From assembly GCA_006844705.1 (NCBI GenBank), contig SPJS01000111.1:1-60923 (forward strand): DNA of 60,923 bases. The letters run 5' to 3'. The DNA comes from Methylococcaceae bacterium (lineage in GTDB: Bacteria > Pseudomonadota > Gammaproteobacteria > Methylococcales > Methylomonadaceae). The notes under the pieces were generated by a model, which was not told the origin of the DNA, searched no databases, and saw only the letters and a list, made by a program, of their open reading frames with translations. Shown in pieces: positions 44,612 through 54,696 of the stretch. How positions within the stretch are numbered: the stretch's first letter is position 1; each line of letters opens with the position of its first letter. Position numbers and translations under genes: made by a program.

Positions 44612-47029
44612 ATGTTGCAACAAATGAATATGAAAAAAAATAAAGCGGCAAGATTTTTATACGTTTTAGCTTTTTTGATGGTAACAGCAAGTTGTGATTT
44701 GGTAGAGAAAAGTTATGACGATTATTTCAACTCAGCTGTAGAGGCGTTTAATCAAGAAGACTACAAAAAAGCCTCTTTAGAATTTAAAAATGCGGTTAAA
44801 TTGAATCCTGAGTCGTCCCAGAGTTATTACTATCTGGCTTTATTGAATGAAAAGTCTCGTTTATTTAAAGCAATGAAAGTAAATCTGCAACAGGCGCTTA
44901 AGTATGATCCGCAGTTAGTTGATGCAAGAGTCAGGCTTGCAAAGATTGGTCTGTTATTTAATGACGTTGAAAATGCATCAAAAGAAGTAGAATTAATTTT
45001 AAGCCAAGAAGAAAAACACCCAGAAGCATTAATCATTAAAGCTCAGATATTAAGTAGACAAAAGGACTATCAGCAATCAATGGCCATTGTTGAAAGTGTT
45101 TTGAATGAAGACGAGCAGTTGATTGATGCACTGGCTTTAAAAGCCATGTTATTAGTAAAGCAGGAAAGTATTGACGATGCAGTTTCAACCATTAATCGAG
45201 CCATTTCTTTCGACAAGGACAACCCATCGCTTTATTTGTTAAGAATACAGATCTATGAACGTATTGGGAACAACGAAGGCTTAATAAATGATTATCTGAC
45301 CTTGCTGACAATTCAGCCGAAGAATGAACAAATTAAATACACGTTGGCGTCTTTGTATTTGAAACAAAATGAATTTAAAAAAGCTGAACAATATGTTGTA
45401 GATTTAGTTCAAGCAAAGCCTGGAGATATCAAGCCCAAAGTTTATCATTTAAATATGCTGTTTTCCGATGATCAAAAATCTGCCCTGGAGGTATTGCCAG
45501 GCTATGTTGAGCAAAGTGGAAACAAAAATAAGTTGGTGCTAGCCAAATGGGCCTTATCCAAACAAGCTACTTTAGATGGGGAAAGGATTCTCAATTCAAT
45601 GCTTGAAAGCGCTGGTGTTGAAGGTTCTGATTTGCAAGATGTACTGTTTTTGCAGGCAGAACTGAGTTTGAAAAAAAAGGATGTCGAGCAGGCAAAACTG
45701 TTGATTGATAAGATTTTAAAAATCAAAGCAGACTACCCTGATGCTAAAGTGATGAAAGCAAGTATTATTTTGTCAGAAGGGAACGCATCAGAAGCAGAGG
45801 AAATACTCAATAACCTATTATGGGAAAAACCTCAGCACGAAAAAGCAATGCTATTGTTAGCTCAGCTGTATAACCAGATTGGGGAAAATGACAAGGCATA
45901 TAATAAATTCTTGGAAATATACAAGTTAAATCCTCAGAACAAGAGGGCTTTATACCCTCTGGTTAATCGGGCCATAATAAAACAGCATTACGATTATGCA
46001 AGTCAGTTAACTCAATCGGCATTGTCCGCAAGTCCGAATGATCTCGAACTTCTTACATTATTTGCCCGGGTAAAAATTCTTGAAAAAAAATGGGATGAGG
46101 CTGATAGCGTCATCAAATTCCTTTCCAAGAAACAAAATGGGCAATTGTTAGGCGAATTATTGATATCTCAGAAATATGAGGCACTGGAAGAGTATCAAAA
46201 GGCGATTGATCAATACAAACATATTCTTTCTGTATATCCATGGCATAGCAAGTCATTAACAGCATTGGCGGATTTACATGAACGGATGAATAAACGTTCG
46301 GAAATGTTGGGTTTTATAGAAAGGTTTATTAAAAGTAACCCGCAATTGGTTAATGCGATCCTTCTTAAATCAAAATTGATAGCATTAGATGGAAAGCAAA
46401 AAGAATCAATAATGCTTTTAGAATCTCTTAAAGAAAAAAGACCAAAAGCACCAGTGATATATTCTGAGCTGGCAAATGCGTACTATAAGCAAGGTAACCC
46501 TAATAAAGCGATAGATTATTTAAAAGAAGGTTTAAAAATTGCTCCTAACAGTCAAAGCTTGTTATTGAAATTGGGTGGGTTCTATGAAAGGTTGGGCGAA
46601 TTCGCGATAGCTCAGCAGGTCTATGAGGAACTCATCAAGCAGTATCCGACATTGGGCATAGCAAAGAATAACTTAGCCATGATTTTGGTCAATTCAGAGA
46701 AAGATGAAGATAAAGTGCGCGCTGTAGAGTTAACCAAAGCATTTAAAAAGTCGGATGACCCTTTTTTGCTTGACTCATATGCATGGGCATTATTTCATAC
46801 CAATAAGCAAAATGAAGCCTATTCAATTTTGAAAAAAGTGGTGCTTGTGGCTCCTGATATTCCAGTATTCAGATTTCATTTGGCAGTTGCCTTGGCGGAA
46901 AGGGGCGATAGAACAAGTGCGCTTCTCGAGCTTGAGCAAGCCATTGAATTAGGTAATAAACAGTATTTTGCAGAAATTAAAGAGGCTAAAAAAATGTTAT
47001 CTGATTTAGAAAAACAATCATTGTTATAA
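44612..47029 (+). CDS. prsT: TPR-repeat lipoprotein of the XrtA/PEP-CTERM polysaccharide system (PrsT-like)
   Basis: I start at ATG 44612; 44624 and 44630 are also possible, and 44570 is unlikely because it lacks a signal start. The N-terminal hydrophobic stretch ends in TASC, a lipobox. The remaining 780 residues or so are stacked TPR helices (for example FNQEDYKKASLEFKNAVKLN and YKQGNPNKAIDYLKEGLKIA). This is the plan of the PEP-CTERM-associated TPR protein PrsT, which is thought to act in polymer assembly or export at the periplasmic side. It is the first structural gene of the locus. Confidence 0.88.
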   Translation: MLQQMNMKKNKAARFLYVLAFLMVTASCDLVEKSYDDYFNSAVEAFNQEDYKKASLEFKNAVKLNPESSQSYYYLALLNEKSRLFKAMKVNLQQALKYDPQLVDARVRLAKIGLLFNDVENASKEVELILSQEEKHPEALIIKAQILSRQKDYQQSMAIVESVLNEDEQLIDALALKAMLLVKQESIDDAVSTINRAISFDKDNPSLYLLRIQIYERIGNNEGLINDYLTLLTIQPKNEQIKYTLASLYLKQNEFKKAEQYVVDLVQAKPGDIKPKVYHLNMLFSDDQKSALEVLPGYVEQSGNKNKLVLAKWALSKQATLDGERILNSMLESAGVEGSDLQDVLFLQAELSLKKKDVEQAKLLIDKILKIKADYPDAKVMKASIILSEGNASEAEEILNNLLWEKPQHEKAMLLLAQLYNQIGENDKAYNKFLEIYKLNPQNKRALYPLVNRAIIKQHYDYASQLTQSALSASPNDLELLTLFARVKILEKKWDEADSVIKFLSKKQNGQLLGELLISQKYEALEEYQKAIDQYKHILSVYPWHSKSLTALADLHERMNKRSEMLGFIERFIKSNPQLVNAILLKSKLIALDGKQKESIMLLESLKEKRPKAPVIYSELANAYYKQGNPNKAIDYLKEGLKIAPNSQSLLLKLGGFYERLGEFAIAQQVYEELIKQYPTLGIAKNNLAMILVNSEKDEDKVRAVELTKAFKKSDDPFLLDSYAWALFHTNKQNEAYSILKKVVLVAPDIPVFRFHLAVALAERGDRTSALLELEQAIELGNKQYFAEIKEAKKMLSDLEKQSLL

Positions 47030-47102
47030 TCTTTTTATACTAAAATGTTCTTAAGCGGTCATCATTTACTCATAGAGTACTAATTTGAGGTCTTTAAAAA
47101 TA

Positions 47103-47744
47103 ATGAAAAGATATCCATTCCTTGTTTCTTTTTTGATAGTCATGCTTTCTGGGTGTGGTCATCCTCCTTTGGAAGATATTGATTTTACATCTGATTATAC
47201 ATATATCATTGGCCCTGGCGATGGTTTGGAAATATTTGTTTGGGGTAATCCAGATATTTCCAGAGGCGTTACTGTTCGTCCCGATGGCAAAATTACCACG
47301 CCTTTGATAGATGATTTTGTTGCTACCGGAAAAACACCTCTTGCACTGGCCAGGGAAATTGAGGGGGAATTGGCAAAATTTATCCGTGACCCTCAAGTTG
47401 CAATTATAGTAGGTGGATTTAGGGGTATCTATAGTCAACAAATCAGAGTCATTGGTTATTTTGGTGGAGGCAGTGGCGGTGGCAGTGGCGGCTCTGGAGG
47501 AAGCCAGGCAAGCGCAAGGTCTTTTCCATATAGTATCGAGATGAGTTTGCTTGATTTGTTAATTCAATTAGGTGGTGTTAGCGAGTTTGCTGATGGAAAT
47601 CGAGCCACTGTGATTCGAGAGATTGACGGAGAACCTCAGCAATTTAATGTTAGGATTGATGATTTACTGGAAGATGGAGACATGACTGCAAATGTCAAAA
47701 TGTTTCCAGGCGATATTGTATTGATTCCTGAAGCGTTCTTTTAA
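47103..47744 (+). CDS. Exopolysaccharide export lipoprotein (Wza-like, XrtA-associated)
   Basis: I start at ATG 47103, with GAGG upstream. The 213-residue protein has a lipoprotein signal ending LSGC, a polysaccharide export domain (YIIGPGDGLEIFVWGNPDIS; VRPDGKITTPLIDDFVATG) and an SLBB-type domain (LLDLLIQLGGVSEFADGNRA). It should form or cap the outer-membrane export channel. A Gly/Ser-rich run at residues 121-134 interrupts the link between the domains and appears to be an insertion. Confidence 0.9.
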   Translation: MKRYPFLVSFLIVMLSGCGHPPLEDIDFTSDYTYIIGPGDGLEIFVWGNPDISRGVTVRPDGKITTPLIDDFVATGKTPLALAREIEGELAKFIRDPQVAIIVGGFRGIYSQQIRVIGYFGGGSGGGSGGSGGSQASARSFPYSIEMSLLDLLIQLGGVSEFADGNRATVIREIDGEPQQFNVRIDDLLEDGDMTANVKMFPGDIVLIPEAFF

Positions 47745-47764
47745 ACTTAACACTTTTTTATACT

Positions 47765-49294
47765 ATGCAAGAACAATTTGCTGAAATATTAGGATATATA
47801 AAGGGCGTAGTCAGCTATAAATGGCTGATTATGATTAGTGTTTGGGTTTGTAGTCTGATTGGATGGGGTTATGTGTTTAACATGCCAAACCAATTCAAAT
47901 CTGAAGCTAAAGTGCATGTGGATACCAGAACAATGCTCAGACCCTTATTAAGAGGTATTGCCGTGCAAGCGGATGTGAGAGGGTTGATTGCTATAATGCA
48001 AAAACTGATGCTCACCCAACAAAACTTGATAAAAGTTGCAGAGCTTGCAGGAATTGAAGGTGATTATGATAGTGAAGATGGTAGATACCAAATAGTTAAT
48101 AAAATCAAAAACCATGTAGGCATATCAGGTGGAAGAGGGGAAATCTTTTCTATAAGTTATAAGTCATCAGATCCTTTACAGGCTCAGAAAGTGGTTCAAG
48201 CAGTATTATCTGTCTTTTCCGAACAGACCCAACAAACAACATTGGGAGATATGGGAACAGCGCAACGATTTATTGATGACCAAATCAAAGAATATGAACA
48301 ACGATTGAGGATTGCAGAAAAAGCAAAAGAAAATTTTAAAAGAAAAAATCTAGGCTTGCTTCCTGGTCAGGGAAATGACCAGATTTCAAATATTCAGAAT
48401 ATTCAAAATCAAATTGAAAATATCGAAACCAAAATCGCTGAATATTATGCAACAAAAAAAGTATTGAGCGTTCAATTGAATGAAGCATTGGAGTCTGATG
48501 AGGAATGGGGTCTAACCCAGTCACTAGATGAACAATCAGAAGATCAAGGGCGTATCGACGGTTTATTATCCCGCAAAGATGAGCTGTTAATAAAATATAC
48601 TGAATCGCATCCTTACATTACTGCAATCGATGACACTATTCGGGTTTTAGAAGAGAGGGCGGATGAGGAACAAGCAGAAGACTTTGGCAATGATGGTTAT
48701 TTGGAAGCGTTGTCAAATCCTTATGTGCAAACTATTAAGTCTGACTTAAATAGAGTAGATACTGAAGTTGCCGTCCTTTCGACCAGAGCAGATCATCTAA
48801 GAAATAAGTTATCAAAAGCAGAAGCAGAATTAAATACGCGGCTTTCTATTGAAACCGAAATGCACAATTTAAATAGAGATTATGAGGCGATTAAAAAGAA
48901 TTATGTGCAATTGTTACAGAGAAGAGAAAAAGCATCTCTGTCTGAAAAAGCTGACAATCAAGCGGCGGCGCTAAAATTTAAAGTAGTTGATCCTGCAAAC
49001 CGTCCAAAATCGCCCTCTTCTCCAAACCGTGTAATGTTATATTCTGCTTCATTGGGAGGCGGGCTCGTCATTGGCATAGGCGTCGCTTTATTATTAGTAT
49101 TGATAAGGCCTGTATTTATGAGTGTTAAGAACTTAAGGAGCGTTACTGGGTTACCTGTTCTGGGAAGTGTCTCCGTATTCAAAAGTGAAGAAGAGGTAAG
49201 AAAAACACGAATCAATAATGTTTATTTCGGGCTGACAAGTTTGGTTTTATTAATAGGCTATTCTAGTATTATGGCTTTTGAGTTGATGGGTTAA
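47765..49294 (+). CDS. Polysaccharide chain-length determinant (Wzz-like, XrtA-associated)
   Basis: The 509-residue inner-membrane protein has membrane segments near residues 18-36, 420-445 and 483-505, and a long periplasmic coiled-coil domain between. VHVDTRTMLRPLLRG and the proline-rich VVDPANRPKSPSSPNRV before the second segment are typical Wzz/GNVR features. It controls polymer length and acts with the kinase encoded next. Confidence 0.9.
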   Translation: MQEQFAEILGYIKGVVSYKWLIMISVWVCSLIGWGYVFNMPNQFKSEAKVHVDTRTMLRPLLRGIAVQADVRGLIAIMQKLMLTQQNLIKVAELAGIEGDYDSEDGRYQIVNKIKNHVGISGGRGEIFSISYKSSDPLQAQKVVQAVLSVFSEQTQQTTLGDMGTAQRFIDDQIKEYEQRLRIAEKAKENFKRKNLGLLPGQGNDQISNIQNIQNQIENIETKIAEYYATKKVLSVQLNEALESDEEWGLTQSLDEQSEDQGRIDGLLSRKDELLIKYTESHPYITAIDDTIRVLEERADEEQAEDFGNDGYLEALSNPYVQTIKSDLNRVDTEVAVLSTRADHLRNKLSKAEAELNTRLSIETEMHNLNRDYEAIKKNYVQLLQRREKASLSEKADNQAAALKFKVVDPANRPKSPSSPNRVMLYSASLGGGLVIGIGVALLLVLIRPVFMSVKNLRSVTGLPVLGSVSVFKSEEEVRKTRINNVYFGLTSLVLLIGYSSIMAFELMG

Positions 49295-49329
49295 GGCCCT
49301 GATTTTTTTTAACTAATTATCAATTAGCT

Positions 49330-50226
49330 ATGAGTACAATTGAAGATGCTTTGATTAAAGCAGAGAAGCAAAAAAAAGAATCAGATCCGTCGGTTCAGGA
49401 TGTTCAACACATTGAAGAGAAAAGTTCAGTTGCAATTAATGATTCCGAAAGTATAAATACTGCGTCTGATCGTTTAGAACCCGTGGTAGAAAATGATGAG
49501 CAGCCTGTACAGTTTTTTGATTGGGACAAATTAAAGAAATTAGGCTTTATTTGTCGTAAAGATACCCATTCCAAAATCGCTGAAGAATATAGAAGCATAA
49601 AACGACCTTTAGTTATTAATGCATTAGGAACAAGAAAAGACGAAATTGAACGGTCAAATTTGATTCTGGTAACGAGTAGCGTACCCAGTGAAGGAAAAAC
49701 ATTTACTTCAATTAATTTGGCATTTAGTATCGCAGCTGAACTTGATAAACGCGTATTATTAATTGATGCAGACGTTGCGAAACCGTCTGTGCATGATGTT
49801 TTGGGCATCACTCAGGAGCCAGGACTAATTGATTTCTTGGAAGGAGAGGTTCAAAGTCTATCCCAAATTATGCTGAGAACAGAAATCGAAGGTCTAAGAG
49901 TGATTCCTGCCGGAGGGAGACATAAATTCTCAACTGAATTGCTTGCCAGTAATAAAATGATTGAGCTTGCGAGAGAGTTAAGTGAGCGCTATCACGATAG
50001 AATTGTAATATTTGATACCCCTCCTTTATTAGCAACAACACAGGCAGAAGTGCTCGCTGGATTAGTCGGGCAAGTCATATTAGTTGTTGCAGCAGAAGAA
50101 ACGCCTCAAAATATAGTAATGGAGTCAGTGAAAAAATTGGAAAGTTGTTCTGATGTTGTATTGACATTATTAAATAAGACTCGTAGAACACTGGATACAA
50201 GCTATTATGGATATGGCAAGTATTAA
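49330..50226 (+). CDS. BY-kinase-type protein tyrosine kinase (CpsD/CapB-like, XrtA-associated)
   Basis: The 298-residue cytosolic protein has Walker A' SSVPSEGKTFTSINLA (K123), Walker A-type LLIDADVAKPS and Walker B VIFDTPPLL. It ends in a tyrosine cluster (SYYGYGKY). The kinase is separate from its Wzz activator, as in Gram-positive capsule systems and XrtA loci. Phosphorylation cycles of the tail are thought to tune polymer assembly. Its last 20 bases overlap the next gene. Confidence 0.9.
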   Translation: MSTIEDALIKAEKQKKESDPSVQDVQHIEEKSSVAINDSESINTASDRLEPVVENDEQPVQFFDWDKLKKLGFICRKDTHSKIAEEYRSIKRPLVINALGTRKDEIERSNLILVTSSVPSEGKTFTSINLAFSIAAELDKRVLLIDADVAKPSVHDVLGITQEPGLIDFLEGEVQSLSQIMLRTEIEGLRVIPAGGRHKFSTELLASNKMIELARELSERYHDRIVIFDTPPLLATTQAEVLAGLVGQVILVVAAEETPQNIVMESVKKLESCSDVVLTLLNKTRRTLDTSYYGYGKY

Positions 50227-51751
50227 ATTAACGCGGGTTTTTTTTTGTTTTAATATTCAACGTCTTTTTTTTGTAATTTGTTTGCTTTTTCCATGGTCTG
50301 CATATGCATTTAACTGGACAGTAAATCCAACATTGAACCTTGAACAGACCTACTCTGATAACATAAATCAGGCACAAGGCAACGAAAAATCGAGTGCGTT
50401 GGTAACCGAGTTATCACCCGGAATATCAATCCAGGGGCGTTCATCAAGAAGCCGGTTGGATCTTAATTATAGAATGCAAACGCTGTACAATGCCGGCGGC
50501 AGTTCTGGAGTTGATATAAATAACCAACTAACTTATACCTCTCATTATGAGCTCTTCAAAGACAGGTTTTTCATTGATTCATCCAGCTCAATCAGTCAAC
50601 AAAATAATTCCAATCGTGATTTAGCTACAGATAACTTAACGAACAGTTCAAATGATAGCACGATTAGTACATTCAGTTTTTCACCTTCCTGGACACCACA
50701 CTTTAAAAATTATTTGGATGCAGTAGTTAGCTTTGATTATCACAGGGTTTCTACGCTTGAAGGAGAAAGTGCGTTATCTGATTCGAATAGTTTTAATCAG
50801 AATATTACACTGACAAGCGGGCGCGCATTCGGGCGGTTTTCCTGGTCTGCAAACTTTAATAACCGGCAAGAAAGCAGAGAAGGTGGCGAGGACGTGAAGT
50901 TTCAAAGCTCCTCATTTAGTTTAAGTACGTTTTTATTTAATAGAAAATTTAATGCCTTTGTTAACCTGGGGCACTCTGAAAATGACTTCAACTCAAATTC
51001 ACAAAGTAACCAAAACGGCTTCTTTTATACGTTTGGTGCGTCCTGGCGTCCGAGTGAGAGGTTTAGTGTTGAAGCAGGGTACGGAAATAATATTTTTGTC
51101 ACTGTAAATGTTATGCCGATCAGGCGCATAAACTGGAGCCTAACCTATAGAAATAATGATATAGGGACAAATGTAGGAGATACATGGGAATCAACTTTAG
51201 ATTATTACACAAGGCATTCCAAGTGGCGGTTTTCTTATGCCGAAGATACGGTCAGCACGCAAGAACTTATTAGGCTGACAGGGCAAGAACTTGTTAGGCG
51301 GATAATATTTCAAGATATAAATATAAACAATATTTTTTTTGATAGATTCGGTAATATTACTGAACTGACGGATGAAGTATTTATTACTAAAACGGCCAAT
51401 TTGTCCTATTCTTATAGCAAAGGCAAAAGCGAATTTTCTGTGAATGGTTTTTATATAGACCGTGATTTTGAAGAAAGTCTGGAAGATGAAAAGGTATATG
51501 GATTCAGTGGTTCTTGGAATTGGACATATTCTCAAAGAACGAGTACCAGATTAGGTGCCAGCTGGCAAACGACTGATCGACAGGACAACATCCAGGATGA
51601 TCGCTTTGATCTTAGTTTACGGTTATCGCGAAATATATCAAGATATGTTGATGCGAATATTAACTATCGATTCATAACAGAATTATCGGATGATCCATCT
51701 GATGAGTTTACTGAAAACCGAGTTACTGCCGGGTTATCAATGAGATTTTAA
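50207..51751 (+). CDS. Outer-membrane beta-barrel protein (XrtA-associated)
   Basis: The 514-residue protein has a signal peptide ending near SAYA (residue 36). The mature chain alternates hydrophobic and polar residues and is rich in aromatic and Ser/Asn residues, with a terminal RVTAGLSMRF that ends in Phe, the usual barrel assembly signal. This fits the TIGR03016-like protein of XrtA loci, which is presumably a porin or export partner. ATGs at 50207 and 50213 are both possible starts. Confidence 0.85.
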   Translation: MDMASIKLTRVFFCFNIQRLFFVICLLFPWSAYAFNWTVNPTLNLEQTYSDNINQAQGNEKSSALVTELSPGISIQGRSSRSRLDLNYRMQTLYNAGGSSGVDINNQLTYTSHYELFKDRFFIDSSSSISQQNNSNRDLATDNLTNSSNDSTISTFSFSPSWTPHFKNYLDAVVSFDYHRVSTLEGESALSDSNSFNQNITLTSGRAFGRFSWSANFNNRQESREGGEDVKFQSSSFSLSTFLFNRKFNAFVNLGHSENDFNSNSQSNQNGFFYTFGASWRPSERFSVEAGYGNNIFVTVNVMPIRRINWSLTYRNNDIGTNVGDTWESTLDYYTRHSKWRFSYAEDTVSTQELIRLTGQELVRRIIFQDININNIFFDRFGNITELTDEVFITKTANLSYSYSKGKSEFSVNGFYIDRDFEESLEDEKVYGFSGSWNWTYSQRTSTRLGASWQTTDRQDNIQDDRFDLSLRLSRNISRYVDANINYRFITELSDDPSDEFTENRVTAGLSMRF

Positions 51752-52786
51752 ATGTATAAAGGCTTTTATAAACTTTCAAGAAACCCCTTCCAATTAAATG
51801 CCGATCCGGCATTTTTTTTTGATAGCGCCAGTCATAAAAGAGCGAAAGCTTATTTGCGATATGGATTAGCTCAAGGTGAAGGGTTTGTCGTTGTGACGGG
51901 CTCTCCCGGCGTGGGCAAAACGATGTTGGTAAAAGAGTTAAGTCAGTTTCTGGAAAACGATAAATCAGTCATTATTGGCACCTTGGTGACTTCAAATGTT
52001 GGCGCAGAAGATACACTTCGGTTATTCACATCAACGTTTAATATTTCCTATGAAGTTGATGATAGCAAAGCCGTATTGCTCAATCGGATAGAAAGCTTTT
52101 TTAAAGAACAAGCCAAACAGGGTAAGCGTGTATTGCTGATTGTTGATGAAGCGCAAAATCTGCCAAAGCAATCCATTGAAGAATTAAGAATGCTGTCCAA
52201 TTACGAATGGGAAGGTAATATTATTTTTCAAACGTTTTTAATGGGACAGGATGAGTTAGGAAAACGTATATATGCACCTGATATGGAACAGGTGAGACAA
52301 AGGATTGTGGCAACCTATCAATTGAAACCAATGACACTCGAAGAAACTCGGGAATATATTATGTTTCGATTGGAAAAATCTGATTGGCAGGGGAACCCAA
52401 AATTTCATGATGAAGCCATACAGGAAATTTTTAACTATACCAAAGGGGTTCCTCGCCGAATCAATACGGTATGTGATCGATTATTACTGTTTGGTTTTCT
52501 AGAAGAATTAAATGAAATTGATGAAAGTTCTACCAAGAAAGTCATCAGTGAAATTAAAGAAGATTACAAAAATGTAAACTCCTTAAAAAAAGGTGATTCA
52601 GGGTTAACTTTGCCTGGTTCCAATGAACAGACGATGGCCGTGAGTGGAAACCTTGAGGAGCGGGTGGATAAGCTTCAACAATCGGTTGCTGAACTGAATG
52701 AAAAGTTAAAAAAAGAACAAGCGTTGTTAAGAAAAGCAATTTTGATTCAGTTAGATATGGAAGATGTTTTTGCTGATAAAGACTAA
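51752..52786 (+). CDS. AAA ATPase (ExeA-like, XrtA-associated)
   Basis: The 344-residue protein has an opening MYKGFYKLSRNPFQL typical of ExeA/TIGR03015 ATPases, Walker A GSPGVGKT (50-57), Walker B LLIVDEAQNLP and a sensor region with RQRIVATYQL. A C-terminal coiled coil (about 290-325) follows. The type II-secretion homologue helps assemble an outer-membrane channel. The same energy-coupled assembly role is inferred here. It starts at the base after the preceding stop. Confidence 0.88.
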   Translation: MYKGFYKLSRNPFQLNADPAFFFDSASHKRAKAYLRYGLAQGEGFVVVTGSPGVGKTMLVKELSQFLENDKSVIIGTLVTSNVGAEDTLRLFTSTFNISYEVDDSKAVLLNRIESFFKEQAKQGKRVLLIVDEAQNLPKQSIEELRMLSNYEWEGNIIFQTFLMGQDELGKRIYAPDMEQVRQRIVATYQLKPMTLEETREYIMFRLEKSDWQGNPKFHDEAIQEIFNYTKGVPRRINTVCDRLLLFGFLEELNEIDESSTKKVISEIKEDYKNVNSLKKGDSGLTLPGSNEQTMAVSGNLEERVDKLQQSVAELNEKLKKEQALLRKAILIQLDMEDVFADKD

Positions 52787-52809
52787 TTAAATCCTTAAAA
52801 GAGAATAAA

Positions 52810-53634
52810 ATGCTGAATGCAATGTCGGTCGATGTCGAAGATTATTTTCAGGTTTCTGCGTTTGAGCCCTACATCAACAAAAATGAATGGGATCAAATCC
52901 CACATAGAGTAGAAAGAAATACAAACATCATTCTGGATTTATTTTTACACGCTGAAATAAAAGCAACATTTTTTACGTTGGGATGGGTGGCAGAACGTTA
53001 CCCTGCTTTAGTCAGGCGCATTGTTGATGAAGGCCATGAGCTGGCATGCCATGGTTATGAGCATATTCGAGTCACTGAGCAGAATGAAATTGAATTTAGA
53101 CAGGATATTGTAAAAAGTAAGAAGATTTTAGAAGATCTTTCAGGGAAAAAAGTCATTGGCTATCGTGCGGCCAGTTATTCAATTAATAAAAGTAATCTAT
53201 GGGCGCATGATGTGCTATTGGATGAGGGATTTTTATACAGTTCCAGTATATATCCTGTAAAGCATGATCTTTATGGTATTCCAGATGCCCCTAGGTTTTC
53301 ATATCACCCGATAAAAGAGAATACGTTTAAAGAAATTCCCATTACAACCCTGGAATTATTTAACAAGAATGTGCCGTGTGGTGGTGGCGGGTTCTTTCGT
53401 TTTTATCCTTATGCATTTTCCAGATGGGCTCTATCAAGAGTTAATAATAATGAAAAACAATCCGCTGTTTTTTATTTTCATCCTTGGGAAATTGACCCGG
53501 ACCAGCCTAGACAACAAGGCTTAAATGCTAAAACCAAATTTAGACATTATGTCAATTTGGAGCACATGGAAAACAGGCTTAAGGCATTATTGAATGATTT
53601 TCAATGGGATACGATGGAAAAAGTCTTCTTATAA
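52810..53634 (+). CDS. Polysaccharide deacetylase (XrtA-associated)
   Basis: The 274-residue NodB-homology protein has the metal-binding D in SVDVEDYF (residues 6-13), a zinc-ligand pair in ACHGYEHIR and the GYRAASYSI block, and C-terminal WEIDPDQPRQ. It should remove acetyl groups from a sugar polymer or its lipid-linked precursor. No signal peptide is seen, so it may act in the cytosol. Confidence 0.9.
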   Translation: MLNAMSVDVEDYFQVSAFEPYINKNEWDQIPHRVERNTNIILDLFLHAEIKATFFTLGWVAERYPALVRRIVDEGHELACHGYEHIRVTEQNEIEFRQDIVKSKKILEDLSGKKVIGYRAASYSINKSNLWAHDVLLDEGFLYSSSIYPVKHDLYGIPDAPRFSYHPIKENTFKEIPITTLELFNKNVPCGGGGFFRFYPYAFSRWALSRVNNNEKQSAVFYFHPWEIDPDQPRQQGLNAKTKFRHYVNLEHMENRLKALLNDFQWDTMEKVFL

Positions 53635-53670
53635 CCATCCACACATAACTAAATTTAAACGAATACACCT

Positions 53671-54696
53671 ATGCAAATTAAAAACCTAGATCAGAACGGG
53701 TTTGAGCAATGGAATGATTTTGTCTTTTCATCTGATTCTGCAACATTCTTTCATCGAGCCGAATGGAAAACAGTAATCGAAAAGTCATTTGGACATACTA
53801 CGTATTACTTTTTTGTCGAAGATCAAGGCAAAATAATAGGTATATTGCCTCTGGTTCATATAAAGAGTCTATTATTTGGTAATTCCTTAAGTTCTTGCGC
53901 TTTTTGTGTATATGGAGGAATCATCGCTAAAAATGAACAAGCGTATAAATTATTGGATGATAAAGCTTGTGAATTAGCTAAAGAATTAAAGGTTGATCAT
54001 GTTGAAATGCGCAACAGAGTTCAGCTTACCCCAGAAAGGCCGTATAAAAAATTATATGTCACGTTCCGCAAAGAGCTGGCAGATAATGATGATGCCAACA
54101 TGCAACAAATTCCACGCAAGCAGCGTGCAATGGTCAGGAAAGGTATTAAAGCAGGCTTGCAAAGTGGTGTTGATTCAGATGTGGAGCGTTTTTATGCCGC
54201 ATATTCTGAAAGCGTTCGAAACCTAGGAACCCCCGTCTTTCCAAAAAAATATTTTCATATTTTGATGGAAACGTTTCAACAGGATTGCGAAGTTCTCACC
54301 ATTGTTAATTCAGAGAATCAGCTGGTCGCTAGTGTCATGAGTTTCTTTTTTAAGGATGAGGTGTTGCCTTATTATGGCGGGGGTACGTCTCTGGCGCGCT
54401 CGGTACAGGGTAATGATTTCATGTATTGGGAAGTGATGCGCCGCGCGACAGAAAAGGGCATAAGGGTTTTTGATTACGGGCGAAGTAAAGAAGGTACCGG
54501 CTCGTATAAATTTAAAAGGCACTGGGGATTTGAGCCAGAACCCTTATTTTATGAGTTTCACCTGGTAGAGTCTGATGAATTGCCTGACATCAATCCATTA
54601 AACCCTAAATATCAGATGTTTATTGCGGCATGGAAAAAACTACCTCTACCCGTAAGTCAGATTGTAGGTCCGATCCTGGCAAAGGATCTTGGGTAA
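53671..54696 (+). CDS. FemAB-family acyltransferase-like protein (XrtA-associated)
   Basis: The 341-residue GNAT-fold protein resembles the FemAB/BioF2-like proteins of XrtA loci (TIGR03019). The C-terminal half has DYGRSKEGTGSYKFKRHWGFEP, a common fingerprint. FemAB proteins transfer amino acids to cell-wall precursors, but the substrate in this system is unknown. The next gene begins at the base after its stop, so the two are coupled. Confidence 0.87.
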   Translation: MQIKNLDQNGFEQWNDFVFSSDSATFFHRAEWKTVIEKSFGHTTYYFFVEDQGKIIGILPLVHIKSLLFGNSLSSCAFCVYGGIIAKNEQAYKLLDDKACELAKELKVDHVEMRNRVQLTPERPYKKLYVTFRKELADNDDANMQQIPRKQRAMVRKGIKAGLQSGVDSDVERFYAAYSESVRNLGTPVFPKKYFHILMETFQQDCEVLTIVNSENQLVASVMSFFFKDEVLPYYGGGTSLARSVQGNDFMYWEVMRRATEKGIRVFDYGRSKEGTGSYKFKRHWGFEPEPLFYEFHLVESDELPDINPLNPKYQMFIAAWKKLPLPVSQIVGPILAKDLG

